DNA of 64,000 bases from Couchioplanes caeruleus (GTDB taxonomy: Bacteria > Actinomycetota > Actinomycetes > Mycobacteriales > Micromonosporaceae), in the NCBI RefSeq assembly GCF_023499255.1, contig NZ_CP092183.1:3406501-3470500 (forward strand), read 5' to 3'. Below are positions 53,218-62,705 of the stretch, one piece after another. Numbering within the stretch: position 1 is the stretch's first letter; each line of letters opens with the position of its first letter. The translations under genes were made by a program, and so were the position numbers. The notes under the pieces are model-generated. The model worked only from the letters and a program-made list of their open reading frames with translations, searched no databases and was not told the DNA's origin.

Positions 53218-54366
53218 TCAGGCGATGGAGCCGCCGCCGAGGACGTGGTTCGCCCAGCCGTCCGCGCTCTGGTCGGGCTGCAGGGCGCTGTGCCCGGCCA
53301 TGCAGTGCACGTCCCGCCAGACCCGCTGGATCGGGTTGGACTCCGCCTGCCCGTGGGTGCCGCTCACCCGGAACAGCCGGTTGGCCGCGGCGACCAGCAG
53401 GTCGGCCGCGGCCGCGAAGTCGCGGGTGCTGCGTACCGGCAGCTCGGGGGTGACCTCCGCCAGGTCGGCGGCCGCGGCGGCCCGCGCGATGAGCATGGTG
53501 GCCGTGTCCACCTCGGTGCCGGCGGTGGAGACGGCGAATCGCACGCTGGGCCGGTCCACGGTCCGGCTCCGGTTCGCCTCCCGCCGGCCCGCCGTCCAGC
53601 GCGCCCACTCGTGCAGCGCCTCCCGGACGGCGCCCACCCCGGGCGCGACGAACAGGATGCCGTTGAACAGCTTGTACGGGATGCGGTGGCAGGGCGGGTC
53701 CGCCGCGGAACCGGACCCGTTCAGCACGGCGGCGTGGGTGAACGAGCGGTGCCGCGGCACGAACGCGTCCGCCACCACCACGCTGTTGCTGCCCGTACCG
53801 CGCAGGCCGACGTTGCGCCAGGTCTCGCGGACCGTGTAGTCGCCGCGGGGGAGCACGAAGTGCCGGAACACCGGTTCGCCGGGGCTGTGGTCGAGCCCGC
53901 CGACCGTGGTCCACCGGGCGAAGTCCACGCCGCTGGCGTACGGCCACTCGCCGGACAGCCGCCACCCGCCGGGGACCGCCTCGACGCGCCCGGCGGGCAG
54001 GACCGAGCCGGCGAGGTGCACGTCCGGCCCGTCGCCCCAGATCTCCTGCTGGCCCTCCGCCGGCAGGTTCGCGCACATCCGGCCCAGGGCCAGCATCACC
54101 CCGCCGGTCCAGGCGGCCGACATGCAGCCCTCGCCGACGATCGACAGGGCCTGCGCGGCGTCGGCGACACCGCCGGCCGTGCCGCCCCAGCGGGCCGGGA
54201 CGAAGTGGCGGGCGAAGCCGGCGGCGGTCAGCGCCTCGGCGGCCGCGGGTTCGAGCCGGTACCGGCGGTCGGCCTCGGCGGCGTGCTCCCGGGCGACGGC
54301 CCGGGCGGACCTGGCCCCGTCGAGCAGCGCCGCGGACTCGCGTACCGGATGGGTGGAGACGGACAT
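53218..54366 (-). CDS. Two-component flavin-dependent monooxygenase (acyl-CoA dehydrogenase fold)
   Basis: A 382-residue protein of the ACAD-fold, group D flavin monooxygenase class (HpaB/HsaA/ActVA-ORF5 type), which uses free FMNH2 or FADH2 to hydroxylate aromatic rings. The N-terminal helical part includes AAALTAAGFARHFVPARWGG-type sequence; the middle beta domain reads LSGEWPYASGVDFARW, and the C-terminal helices contain RLFRVSGTHGQAESNPIQR, the conserved flavin contact. A flavin reductase gene lies 22 bp upstream in the same operon as the matching partner. It could also be a sugar N- or C-oxidase of the nitrososynthase kind, but no aminosugar genes are present, so polyketide oxidation is favoured. 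Confidence 0.85.
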   Translation of the reverse strand: MSVSTHPVRESAALLDGARSARAVAREHAAEADRRYRLEPAAAEALTAAGFARHFVPARWGGTAGGVADAAQALSIVGEGCMSAAWTGGVMLALGRMCANLPAEGQQEIWGDGPDVHLAGSVLPAGRVEAVPGGWRLSGEWPYASGVDFARWTTVGGLDHSPGEPVFRHFVLPRGDYTVRETWRNVGLRGTGSNSVVVADAFVPRHRSFTHAAVLNGSGSAADPPCHRIPYKLFNGILFVAPGVGAVREALHEWARWTAGRREANRSRTVDRPSVRFAVSTAGTEVDTATMLIARAAAAADLAEVTPELPVRSTRDFAAAADLLVAAANRLFRVSGTHGQAESNPIQRVWRDVHCMAGHSALQPDQSADGWANHVLGGGSIA

Positions 54367-54388
54367 GCAGTCACCTCGCGTAAGAGTG

Positions 54389-54883
54389 CTAGAGCGCCCG
54401 GAAGTCGCGGGCGAAGTAGACCAGCGGTGTGCCGTCGAAGGTCTCGGCGGCGTGCACCAGGCCGATCAGGATGATGTGGTCGCCGGCCGAGATGCGGCGC
54501 ACGAGCCGGCACTCCAGCCGGCCGAGCGTTCCCGGCAGCAGCGGTACCCCGCCGAGGCCGCGGTCCACGGCCAGACCGGCGAACTTGTCGATGCCCTTGG
54601 TGGCGAACCGGACCGCCACGTCCGCCTGGTCGTCGCGGAGCAGGTGGATCGCCATGGCCGGGGCGGTCGCGAACGCCGGCAGGCACTGTGAGCCGCGGTC
54701 CAGGCACACCAGCACCGACGGCGGCGCCATGGACAGTGAGGCGAACGCGGTGGCCGTGAAGCCGCGATGCCCGCCGCCGGCGTCGACGGTGGTCACCACG
54801 GCGACCCCGCTCGGCCATCGGGACAGGCACTCGCGGAGTCCGTCGGCGTCCACCGGCGACTGGGGCAGACTCGTATGCGTCAT
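54389..54883 (-). CDS. Flavin reductase (partner of the two-component monooxygenase)
   Basis: A 164-residue member of the flavin reductase-like (HpaC/ActVB) family: LRECLSRWPSGVAVVTTV, the FMN-binding GFTATAFASLSMAPPSVLVCL and the C-terminal GDHIILIGLVHAAE with the conserved GDH motif. It supplies reduced flavin with NAD(P)H to the neighbouring oxygenase (53218-54366). AGGAG lies seven bases before ATG 54883. Its start overlaps the stop codon of the 3-ketoreductase by one base (TGATG). Confidence 0.93.
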   Translation of the reverse strand: MTHTSLPQSPVDADGLRECLSRWPSGVAVVTTVDAGGGHRGFTATAFASLSMAPPSVLVCLDRGSQCLPAFATAPAMAIHLLRDDQADVAVRFATKGIDKFAGLAVDRGLGGVPLLPGTLGRLECRLVRRISAGDHIILIGLVHAAETFDGTPLVYFARDFRAL

Positions 54884-55863
54884 CACGCTGCTCCTGACGT
54901 GGTCACCACGGCCCGGTCCCGGACGGCCTCCACGAGCTCGGCCTGCCGCAACGATGCCCGGACCAGGTCGGCCGGGTCCTGCTCGCCGCGGACCGCGGCG
55001 GCGAACCGGCCGACCAGGCGGCCGAGCTGGTCGTCCGCGGGCAGCGTGAGCTCCTGTATCCGGTTCTGGTGCTCGATGCCGAGCACCGGGGCGAAGCCCG
55101 CGGGCGGTGTGAAGGCCCGGCGTACGGTCATCCGGCCCGCGCTTCCCCACAGCACGTAGGCCGAGCGGTAGGAGTGCGTGAAGCCGAAGCGGATCTGGGC
55201 GCTGCGTCCCTGCGGGGTCGTCAGGACGGCGGCGCCCGCGACGTCCACCCCGGAGACCGGGTCGTGCTCCAGCGTGGCCCCCGCGACGGTAAGGTCGGGA
55301 CCGAGGAAGAGCTGGGCCACGCGCAGCGGGTACACCCCGGCGTCCAGCAGGGCGCCGCCGCCGAGCTCGGGCCGGTAGCGGATGTCGGAGGAGGGCAGCG
55401 GGGGGAACGCGAAGTCGGCGTCCAGCGCCCGCAACGTGCCGATCTCGCCGGCCTGCAGCCGCCGCTGCACCTCGGCGTGCTGGCTGTGGTGGACGAACGC
55501 GAAGCACTCCAGCAGCACCAGCCCGGCGGACCGGGCCAGCTCCACCAGCCGGTGGGCGTCCTTGGCGGTGGTCGTCAGCGGCTTCTCGGCCAGGACGTGC
55601 TTGCCGGCGTGCAGCGCCCGCTCGACCCAGACGGCGTGCAGGGCGGGCGGCAGCGGGACGTACACCGCGTCGATGTCCGGCCGCTCCAGCAGCCGCTCGT
55701 ACCCGTGCACGGGTGTGGCGCCGAAGCGCTGCGCCGCCGCCTCCGCCTTCGCCGGGTCCCGGCTCGCGATCGCGGTGACCCGGACGCCGGCGTCGGCGGC
55801 CAGCGCCGGTACGGTGCGCCGCAGGGCGATGCTGCTGCACCCGAGGACTCCGACCCGAAGCAT
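54883..55863 (-). CDS. NDP-hexose 3-ketoreductase (Gfo/Idh/MocA family)
   Basis: A 326-residue oxidoreductase that reduces the 3-keto group formed after 2,3-dehydration, giving 2,6-dideoxysugars. The NAD(P)-binding motif is RVGVLGCSSIALRRTVPAL, the catalytic lysine lies in EKPLTTTAKDAHRLV, and GGGALLDAGVYPLR is the conserved histidine/tyrosine region of the family. It directly follows the 2,3-dehydratase gene, its usual partner (TylCVI/TylCX2 kind). GGAGG precedes ATG 55863 by about four bases. Confidence 0.93.
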   Translation of the reverse strand: MLRVGVLGCSSIALRRTVPALAADAGVRVTAIASRDPAKAEAAAQRFGATPVHGYERLLERPDIDAVYVPLPPALHAVWVERALHAGKHVLAEKPLTTTAKDAHRLVELARSAGLVLLECFAFVHHSQHAEVQRRLQAGEIGTLRALDADFAFPPLPSSDIRYRPELGGGALLDAGVYPLRVAQLFLGPDLTVAGATLEHDPVSGVDVAGAAVLTTPQGRSAQIRFGFTHSYRSAYVLWGSAGRMTVRRAFTPPAGFAPVLGIEHQNRIQELTLPADDQLGRLVGRFAAAVRGEQDPADLVRASLRQAELVEAVRDRAVVTTSGAA

Positions 55864-55874
55864 GCCGCCTCCGC

Positions 55875-57326
55875 TCACCACAGCGAGTGCAGGCAGGCGA
55901 CGAGACTGCGCGCCTGCACGTTCACGTAGTAGCTGTGCTGGAGCAGGGCGGTGAGCTGGGCGACCGTGAGCCACCTGTAGTCCGGCGGGACGGCGTCCGG
56001 GAGGTCGTCGCCGACGTCCACGATCACGTACCGGTTCTCCGCGTGGTAGAACCGGCCGCCCTCCTCCGACTGCACCGTGTCGAACATGATCCGGTCCGCC
56101 GGTACGGTCCCCAGGTAGTCGAGGAACGGCGGCTGGGCGTCGTCCGGCAGGCCCTCGTAGTTCACCGGCATGCACTGCACCGTCGGCGCCAGCTCGGCCA
56201 CGTCCAGGTAGCCGCCCTCGATCCGGGCGTGCATCAACACGTGCAGGACACCGCCGATCGACTTGGTGAGCAGCGCCGCCACGCCCACCCCGCGCGGGAC
56301 GAGCAGCGGCTGCGACCAGCTGTGCACCTCCCGGCTGCCCGCGGTGACCTGCGCCGCGATGATCGAGAAGTGCTTGCCGTCGGCGTGGCTGATCTCGTGC
56401 TCGTCGCGCCGCCAGCCGCGCACCTGGCGCAGCGGGATCGGGCTCACCCGGCGATGGTGGCGCGCCTTGCTCTCGACGAACCAGCTCAGCAGCTCCCGCA
56501 TCGTGTGCCGGGCGGCCCCGCCGGGAACCAGCGAGCGGTGCAACGCCCGGCGGAACGCGCTGTCGCCGTGCCGGTCGCCTGCCCCGGCGGCCGGCCGGTC
56601 GAACGGGATGCAGGAGAGCACCGTACGGGCGTCCATGTTGACCATGTTGTCCTGGCGCAGCATCCGGTGGAGCTCACCGATCGTCATCCAGCGGTAGTCC
56701 TCGTGCGGCGGTACGTCCTCGTCCACCTCGACGACCACGTTGCGGTTGCGCTTGCCCAGGAACCAGGCGCCCTGCTCGGACTGCAGCACGTCCACCAGCA
56801 CCCGGCTGCGGCCCGGATCCGTGAAGTACTCGAGGTAGCGGGTGTGCGTACCGCCGTGTACCCGGGTGTAGTTGCTCCGGGTGGCCTGCACGGTCGGTGA
56901 CAGCTGCAACGTGTTGATGTTGCCCGGTTCCATCTTCGCCTGGACCAGGCAGTGCAGGACCCCGTCGATCTCCTTGGTGATCATGCCGAGCGTGCCGATC
57001 TCCGGCTGGTTGATGATCGGTTGCTGCCACTGGCCGACGGGACCGTAGTCGGTCTCCACCTCGATGCCCTCGATCGTGAAGAACCGGCCCGAACGGTGCG
57101 CCAGGTTGCCGGTGGTGGGCTCGAAGAACCAGTCGCGCATGCCGAGGAACGGGATCCGTTCGACCTCGAAGCGGTGCGCCGCCCGGCGCTCCTCCAGCCA
57201 CCGCTCGACCCGGCCGGGCCTCGACGGGTCCCCGGTCGCGACCCCGGAGCCGGTGAACCGGGCCGGGATGGCCGTGTCCTCGGTGGTCAGCGGGGCAGGG
57301 AGAACCGTCGTGGAAGTGTCCACCAT
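55875..57326 (-). CDS. NDP-hexose 2,3-dehydratase
   Basis: A 483-residue enzyme built of two related halves: FFTIEGIEVETDYGPVGQW with ITKEIDGVLHCLVQAKMEPG in the first, and HFSIIAAQVTAGSREVHSW with TKSIGGVLHVLMHARIEGG in the second. This duplicated Nudix-like form is specific for NDP-4-keto-6-deoxyglucose 2,3-dehydratases (TylCX3, SpnO), which start 2-deoxygenation. ATG 57326 is preceded by GAAGGTGG. It heads the minus operon that also holds 3-ketoreductase, flavin reductase and monooxygenase; an SARP-type array lies upstream at 57366-57408. Confidence 0.95.
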   Translation of the reverse strand: MVDTSTTVLPAPLTTEDTAIPARFTGSGVATGDPSRPGRVERWLEERRAAHRFEVERIPFLGMRDWFFEPTTGNLAHRSGRFFTIEGIEVETDYGPVGQWQQPIINQPEIGTLGMITKEIDGVLHCLVQAKMEPGNINTLQLSPTVQATRSNYTRVHGGTHTRYLEYFTDPGRSRVLVDVLQSEQGAWFLGKRNRNVVVEVDEDVPPHEDYRWMTIGELHRMLRQDNMVNMDARTVLSCIPFDRPAAGAGDRHGDSAFRRALHRSLVPGGAARHTMRELLSWFVESKARHHRRVSPIPLRQVRGWRRDEHEISHADGKHFSIIAAQVTAGSREVHSWSQPLLVPRGVGVAALLTKSIGGVLHVLMHARIEGGYLDVAELAPTVQCMPVNYEGLPDDAQPPFLDYLGTVPADRIMFDTVQSEEGGRFYHAENRYVIVDVGDDLPDAVPPDYRWLTVAQLTALLQHSYYVNVQARSLVACLHSLW

Positions 57327-57365
57327 CGCGGGCCACCTTCGTCGAGGAGGGCGAGTGTCGCAGCA

Positions 57366-57408
57366 AGACTCGGCCCGGGTGCTCGAATCCCGCTTGAGCT
57401 GCTCTCGG
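57366..57408 (-). promoter_or_regulatory. SARP-type promoter array for the 57.3-53.2 kb operon
   Basis: On the minus strand CCGAGAG (57408), TCAAGCG (57397) and TCGAGCA (57386) at 11-bp steps, then 8 nt and GAGTCT (57371-57366). TCGAGC is the exact DnrI-type core. The 2,3-dehydratase start codon is 40 nt further on. Confidence 0.7.
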
Positions 57409-57442
57409 CTCGGCGCCGCCGGCCGGGCGGCGGCCCGAGCGC

Positions 57443-57485
57443 TCCGGTCTCTGTCGAGGACGCCTTGAGCACCGGCCGGAATGCT
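57443..57485 (+). promoter_or_regulatory. SARP-type promoter array for the minimal PKS operon
   Basis: TCCGGTC (57443), TCGAGGA (57454) and TTGAGCA (57465) at 11-bp steps, then 8 nt and AATGCT (57480-57485). The first and third heptamers recur identically at other cluster promoters (TCCGGTC at 17756, TTGAGCA at 49583). The KS-alpha start codon is about 147 nt downstream, so this transcript has a long leader. Confidence 0.75.
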
Positions 57486-57631
57486 CGCATCGGTGCGACG
57501 ACGTCCCGGTGATCCGAAGGTGGCCCGCGTGGCGCGCCACCGGCCCGGACGAGCGGCAATGGCGGAGCGGAGGTTCCGGTGGATGGGTTGAACAGCTGGC
57601 GGCAGCGGCCGAGGCACGGACGGTCCCGCAC

Positions 57632-58903
57632 ATGACGCGGCGGGTAGCGATCACCGGTATCGGGGTCGTCGCCCCGGGCGGCGTCGGCGTGAAGCCGTAC
57701 TGGGACCTGCTGGTCTCGGGGCGGACGGCGACCCGGACCATCACGTCGTTCGACCCCACCCCGTTCCGTTCCCGGGTGGCGGCCGAGTGCGACTTCGACG
57801 CGGCCCGCGAGGGGCTGACGCCGCAGGAGACCCGCCGGATGGACCGGGCGACCCAGTTCGCCGTCGCCTGCGCCGGCCAGGCCGTCGCGGACAGCGGGCT
57901 GGAACTGGGCGACCTGGACGCGTTCCGCACCGGCGTCAGCCTCGGCAGCGCCGTCGGCTGCACCACGAGCCTGGAACGCGAGTACGTGGTGGTCAGCAAC
58001 GGCGGCCGGGAGTGGCAGGTGGACGAGGACTACGCGGTCCGCCACCTGTACGACTACCTGGTGCCGAGCTCGATGGCGGCGGAGGTGGCCTGGACGACGG
58101 GCGCCCAGGGACCGTGCGCGGTGATCTCGACCGGCTGCACCTCCGGCCTGGACGCGGTCGGCCACGCCATGCAGCTCATCGAGGAGGGCACCACCGACGT
58201 GATGATCGCCGGGGCGACCGACGCGCCGATCTCCCCGATCACGGTGGCCTGCTTCGACACCATCCGCGCGACCACGCCCCGCAACGACGAACCGGAGACC
58301 GCGTCCCGTCCGTTCGACGCGACGCGCAACGGGTTCGTGCTGGGTGAGGGCGCGGCGGTCTTCGTGCTGGAGGAGCTGGGCCGGGCCCGGCGCCGCGGCG
58401 CGCACGTCTACGCCACCATCGACGGGTTCGCGAACCGGTGCAACGCCTTCCACATGACCGGCCTGCGCCCGGACGGGCGGGAGATGGCCGCGGCGATCAC
58501 CGACGCGCTCGACGAGGGCGGCTGGAACCCGGCGGACGTCAGCTACGTCAACGCCCACGGCTCGGGGACCAAGCAGAACGACCGGCACGAGACCGCGGCG
58601 ATCAAGCGTGCGCTCGGCGAGCACGCGTACCGGACGCCGGTCAGCTCGATCAAGTCGATGATCGGCCACTCGCTGGGGGCGATCGGGTCACTGGAGCTGG
58701 CGGCGTGCGCGCTCGGCATCGACCAGGGCGTCGTGCCGCCGACCGCGAACCTGCACCACCCGGACCCCGAGCTCGACCTCGACTACGTACCCCTGACGGC
58801 CCGCGAGCGCCGCCTCGACGTCGTGCTGAGCACGGGCAGCGGCTTCGGCGGCTTCCAGAGCGCCGTCGTGCTGAGTCACCCGGAAGCCAGGGAGCGCCGA
58901 TGA
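57632..58903 (+). CDS. Type II PKS ketosynthase alpha
   Basis: A 423-residue ketosynthase with the active-site cysteine at residue 169 ([10 protein letters not shown]), the canonical position for KS-alpha, and the histidines in [11 protein letters not shown] and [15 protein letters not shown]. It condenses malonyl units on the ACP to build the aromatic polyketide chain together with the chain length factor. Length is normal. ATG 57632 gives the usual [12 protein letters not shown] start although its ribosome binding site is weak. The next gene starts within its stop codon (ATGA). Confidence 0.97.
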   Translation: MTRRVAITGIGVVAPGGVGVKPYWDLLVSGRTATRTITSFDPTPFRSRVAAECDFDAAREGLTPQETRRMDRATQFAVACAGQAVADSGLELGDLDAFRTGVSLGSAVGCTTSLEREYVVVSNGGREWQVDEDYAVRHLYDYLVPSSMAAEVAWTTGAQGPCAVISTGCTSGLDAVGHAMQLIEEGTTDVMIAGATDAPISPITVACFDTIRATTPRNDEPETASRPFDATRNGFVLGEGAAVFVLEELGRARRRGAHVYATIDGFANRCNAFHMTGLRPDGREMAAAITDALDEGGWNPADVSYVNAHGSGTKQNDRHETAAIKRALGEHAYRTPVSSIKSMIGHSLGAIGSLELAACALGIDQGVVPPTANLHHPDPELDLDYVPLTARERRLDVVLSTGSGFGGFQSAVVLSHPEARERR

Positions 58904-60180
58904 GCACCGTGACCGCCGCCGGATCCGCCGGATCCGCCGGACCCGCCGTGCCCGCACGGGCGACGAACGCCGTCGTCACCGGGATCGGCGTGATGTCGCC
59001 GATCGGCCTCAGCACCGAGGCGTACTGGGCCGCGCTGCTGGCCGGCACGTCCGGCATCGGGCGGGTCACCCGCTTCGACCCGGACCCGTACTCGGTGCGG
59101 CTGGCCGGCGAGATCCGCGACTTCGACCCGGCCCAGCACGTGCCGGACCGCCTGCTGGCGCAGACCGACCACGTCACCCGGCTCTCCCTGGCGGCGGCCG
59201 GTGAGGCGCTGGCCGACGCCGCCGTGGAGCCGGCGGAGCTGCCGGAGTACGGCATCGGCGTGATCACCGCGAGCAGCGCCGGCGGCTTCGAGTACGGGCA
59301 CCGCGAGCTGGACAAGCTGTGGCGGCAGGGGCCGGCGCACGTCAGCGCCTACCAGTCGTTCGCCTGGTTCTACGCCGTGAACACGGGGCAGATCTCGATC
59401 CGCCACAGCCTGCGCGGCTCCAGCGGCGTGCTGGTCAGCGACCAGGCGGGCGGCCTCGACGCGGTCGCGCACGCACGCCGCCGGGTACGCCGCGGCACGC
59501 CGGTCGTGGTGACCGGCGCGGTCGACGGGTCGCTGTGCCCGTGGGGCTGGGTGGGCCAGGTCAGCAGCGGGCAGTTCAGCAGCTCCGACGACCCGGCCAC
59601 CGCGTACCGTCCGTTCGAGCCCGACGCGAGCGGCGCCGTGCCGGGCGAGGGCGGCGCGATCCTGATTCTCGAGGACGAGCAGGCCGCCCGCGCCCGGGGT
59701 GTGCCGCGCGTGTACGGCCGCATCGCCGGCTACGCGGCCACCTTCGATCCCGCACCGGGGCGCGACGGCGAGCCCGGCGCCGCTCTGCGCCGGGCGATCG
59801 AGCAGGCGCTGGCCGAGGCCGGGGCCGAGCCCGGGGACATCGACGTCGTCTTCGCGGACGCGGCCGGCACCCCGGAGCTGGACCGGTCGGAGGCGGCGGC
59901 GTTGCAGGCGGTGTTCGGCCCGGCCGGCGTGCCGGTCACCGCCCCCAAGACCATGACCGGCCGGCTCTGTGCCGGCGGCGCGGCCCTCGACCTGGCCACG
60001 GCGCTGCTCGCCATCCGCGACGGGGTCGTCCCGCCGACCGTGCACGTGCGCAACCCCGACCCGGGCCACGCCCTGCGGCTGGTCACCGGCACGCCGCGGC
60101 GGATGCGGGTGCGCTCGGCTCTCATCGTGGCCCGCGGTTTCCGCGGCTTCAACTCGGCGCTGGTCGTCACGGCCTCCTGA
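58900..60180 (+). CDS. Type II PKS chain length factor (KS-beta)
   Basis: A 426-residue KS-like partner in which the cysteine is replaced by glutamine ([10 protein letters not shown], Gln182), the diagnostic CLF feature. It forms the heterodimer with KS-alpha and sets chain length; by comparison with related tetracyclic pathways a decaketide is likely, but the tunnel-gating residues cannot be judged by eye. An unusually Ala/Gly-repeated N-terminus ([14 protein letters not shown]) precedes the fold. It overlaps KS-alpha by four bases. Confidence 0.96.
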   Translation: MSTVTAAGSAGSAGPAVPARATNAVVTGIGVMSPIGLSTEAYWAALLAGTSGIGRVTRFDPDPYSVRLAGEIRDFDPAQHVPDRLLAQTDHVTRLSLAAAGEALADAAVEPAELPEYGIGVITASSAGGFEYGHRELDKLWRQGPAHVSAYQSFAWFYAVNTGQISIRHSLRGSSGVLVSDQAGGLDAVAHARRRVRRGTPVVVTGAVDGSLCPWGWVGQVSSGQFSSSDDPATAYRPFEPDASGAVPGEGGAILILEDEQAARARGVPRVYGRIAGYAATFDPAPGRDGEPGAALRRAIEQALAEAGAEPGDIDVVFADAAGTPELDRSEAAALQAVFGPAGVPVTAPKTMTGRLCAGGAALDLATALLAIRDGVVPPTVHVRNPDPGHALRLVTGTPRRMRVRSALIVARGFRGFNSALVVTAS

Positions 60181-60215
60181 CGCCGGCTCCATCACCACCG
60201 GAAGGGACGAAAAGC

Positions 60216-60473
60216 ATGTCTCAGCTGACCATCGCCGATCTCGCCGAACTGCTCCGGAGCACCACCGGGTCGGGGGAGAGGGTCACCGACTACGGCGCGT
60301 TCGCGCAGACGGAGTTCGCCGAGCTGGGCTACGACTCGCTGGCCCTGCTCGAGGCGGCCAGCCGGTTGCAGCGCGAGCACGGGGTGACGCTGTCCGATCT
60401 CGAGATCAGCGAGCTGCACACCCCCGGCGAGCTGCTGGCCCTGGTGCAGAGCCGCACGGTCGGGGCGGCGTGA
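60216..60473 (+). CDS. Type II PKS acyl carrier protein
   Basis: An 85-residue ACP with the phosphopantetheine serine at residue 41 ([16 protein letters not shown]). It is acidic and four-helical as expected and carries the growing chain for the KS-alpha/CLF pair. ATG 60216 follows GAAGGG. Its stop overlaps the GTG of the carboxylase gene (GTGA). It completes the minimal PKS in the classic KS-CLF-ACP order. Confidence 0.95.
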   Translation: MSQLTIADLAELLRSTTGSGERVTDYGAFAQTEFAELGYDSLALLEAASRLQREHGVTLSDLEISELHTPGELLALVQSRTVGAA

Positions 60474-62140
60474 CCGCCACCGTCGAGCGGCCCGCGGAGG
60501 AGCAGAGCTGGCTGCTCTGCGCCCATTGCCGCAGCCCGCTCTACGCGAAGCGGTTCCGGCGGGCGCTGGGGGTGTGCGCGCGCTGCGGGCACCACGGCCG
60601 GCTGACGGCGCGGGAGCGGATCGCCCAGCTGCTCGACCCGGAGTCGATCGAGCCGATCGAGGTGCCACCGGCGCCCGACGACCCGCTCGGCTTCACCGAC
60701 CGGCTGCCGTACCCCGAGCGGCTGGCCGCCGCTCGGCGGGACACCGGGCTGGCCGAGGCCGCCGTCGGCGCGCGGGGCACGCTGGAGGGGAACGCGGTCG
60801 CCGCGGTGGCCATGGACTTCGGGTTCATGGGCGGCAGCCTGGGCGGCGGCGTGGGCGAGATCATCACCCGGACCGCCGAGGTGGCGCTCGCCGAGCGGCG
60901 CCCGCTGCTCATCGTCTCGGCCTCCGGCGGCGCCCGGATGCAGGAGGGCCCGCTCTCGCTGATGCAGATGGCCAAGACCAGCCAGGCGCTGCGCCGGCTG
61001 GACGAGGCCGGCGTACCGACCGTCTCGCTGGTCACCGACCCCACGTACGGCGGGGTGGCGGCGTCCTTCGCCTCGCTGTGCGACGTCATCGTCGCGGAGC
61101 CCGGCGCGCGGATGGGCTTCGCCGGTCCCCGGGTCATCGAGCGCACCATCGGCCAGAAGCTGCCCCCCGACTTCCAGACCGCCGAGTTCCTGCTCCAGCA
61201 CGGGCACATCGATGCCATCCGGGCGCGTGCCGAGCTGCGCCCCGCCCTGCGCCGGATCCTGGCGGGGCTGGGTGCGGCCGGGCCCGGCCCGGCGGCAGCG
61301 GAGCCCGCCGTCACGGACGCGCTCGCCGTCGACCCGGACGAGCTCACCACCCAGGACCCCTGGCAGACCGTACGCACGGCCCGCGCCACCGAACGCCCCA
61401 CGGCGCTGGACTTCATCGGCCTGCTGGTCGGCGACTTCGAGGAGCTGCACGGCGACCGGATCGGCGGCGACTGCCCGGCCACGGTCGGCGGCGTCGGGCT
61501 CCTCGACGGGCAGCCGGTCATGGTGATCGGCCAGCAGAAGGGGCACACCCCCGCCGAGCTGACCGCGCGCAACTTCGGCATGCCGGTGCCCGCCGGGTAC
61601 CGCAAGGCCGGCCGGCTGATGCGGCTCGCCGAGAAGGCCGGCATCCCGGTGGTGACGTTCGTGGACACCGGCGGCGCGTACCCGGGTGTGGAGGCGGAGC
61701 AGAACGGCCAGGCCGCGGCGATCGCGGAGAACATCCGGCTGATGTCGGGGCTGCGCGTCCCGGTCGTCTCGGTGGTGCTCTCCGAGGGCGGCAGCGGCGG
61801 TGCCCTCGGCCTCGCCGTCGCCGACCGCGTGCTGATGCTGGAGAACGCCTTCTACTCGGTGATCAGCCCGGAGGGGTGCGCCGCGATCCTGTGGCGGGAC
61901 CCGGCCGCGGCCGCCATCGCCGCCGCGGAGCTCGGGCTGACGGCGCCGCGGCTGCTCGCCACCGGCGTCGTCGACGGCGTCGTGCGGGAACCACCGGGCG
62001 GCGCCCAGGCGGACCACTTCGCCGCGGCCGACGCCCTGTCCGCCGCCCTGCGGTCCGTACTGGCCGACCTGCGGACGCGATCCACGGCCGAGCTGCTGGA
62101 GAGCCGCCACGCGCGGTTCCGGCGGTTCGGCGCCACGTAA
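60470..62140 (+). CDS. Acetyl-CoA carboxylase carboxyltransferase, AccD-AccA fusion
   Basis: A 556-residue fusion of the beta and alpha carboxyltransferase subunits. The AccD half starts with a four-cysteine zinc ribbon (C17, C20, C36, C39) and contains [20 protein letters not shown]; the AccA half (from about residue 300) has [11 protein letters not shown] and [18 protein letters not shown]. It transfers the carboxyl group from biotin to acetyl-CoA, making malonyl-CoA for the type II PKS and the salicylate PKS. Actinobacteria normally use a different AccB-type carboxylase for growth; fused AccDA genes in aromatic PKS clusters serve as dedicated precursor supply. GTG 60470 overlaps the ACP stop. 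Confidence 0.95.
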   Translation: MTATVERPAEEQSWLLCAHCRSPLYAKRFRRALGVCARCGHHGRLTARERIAQLLDPESIEPIEVPPAPDDPLGFTDRLPYPERLAAARRDTGLAEAAVGARGTLEGNAVAAVAMDFGFMGGSLGGGVGEIITRTAEVALAERRPLLIVSASGGARMQEGPLSLMQMAKTSQALRRLDEAGVPTVSLVTDPTYGGVAASFASLCDVIVAEPGARMGFAGPRVIERTIGQKLPPDFQTAEFLLQHGHIDAIRARAELRPALRRILAGLGAAGPGPAAAEPAVTDALAVDPDELTTQDPWQTVRTARATERPTALDFIGLLVGDFEELHGDRIGGDCPATVGGVGLLDGQPVMVIGQQKGHTPAELTARNFGMPVPAGYRKAGRLMRLAEKAGIPVVTFVDTGGAYPGVEAEQNGQAAAIAENIRLMSGLRVPVVSVVLSEGGSGGALGLAVADRVLMLENAFYSVISPEGCAAILWRDPAAAAIAAAELGLTAPRLLATGVVDGVVREPPGGAQADHFAAADALSAALRSVLADLRTRSTAELLESRHARFRRFGAT

Positions 62141-62170
62141 GGACAACCAGGACCTCCGGCACGAGACGAG

Positions 62171-62701
62171 ATGAGCATCAGCATGGACGACGGAGTGGGA
62201 GAGCTCGACCGTTTGATGGGCGACAGCCGGCAGGACACCCTGCCGGCCACACTGGAGATGACGCGGGACAGCGTCATCGAACTACTGGCCAAGATCTCGC
62301 CGATGCCGCGGACCCTGAAGGTCTCCGTCGGCCCGGTGGCCATCGAACTGGACTGGACGGAGGGGATCGCGGGCCCGGTACGGCACGAGGCGCCCGCCCT
62401 CCCCGCGGCCGCGCCGGAGACCCGGCCCGCGGCTGTCGCGGCCGACGACGACGTGGACCACGTGCACGCACCCATCGTCGGGGTGTTCTACGTGGCGCCG
62501 GAGCCGGGGGCCCGGCCCTTCGTCTCCGTGGGCGACGTGGTGACCCCCGGGCAGCAGATCGGGCTGGTCGAGGCGATGAAGCTGATGATCCCGGTGGAGG
62601 CCGACCGGCACTGCCGGATCGTGGAGTTCCTCCAGCCCAACGGCACCGCGGTGGAGTACGGCGATCCGCTGTTCGCCGTCGCGCCGGTGCAGGGCGGGTG
62701 A
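62171..62701 (+). CDS. Biotin carboxyl carrier protein (AccB-like)
   Basis: A 176-residue carrier with a C-terminal biotinyl domain: the acceptor lysine is Lys137 in VEAMKLMIPVEAD. The N-terminal third (LDRLMGDSRQDTLPATLEMT) is not typical and precedes a helix and an Ala/Pro-rich swinging linker. It shuttles carboxybiotin between AccC and AccDA. It lies 30 bp after accDA and five bases before the accC start, so the three carboxylase genes form one unit. Confidence 0.94.
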   Translation: MSISMDDGVGELDRLMGDSRQDTLPATLEMTRDSVIELLAKISPMPRTLKVSVGPVAIELDWTEGIAGPVRHEAPALPAAAPETRPAAVAADDDVDHVHAPIVGVFYVAPEPGARPFVSVGDVVTPGQQIGLVEAMKLMIPVEADRHCRIVEFLQPNGTAVEYGDPLFAVAPVQGG

Positions 62702-62705
62702 CGCG

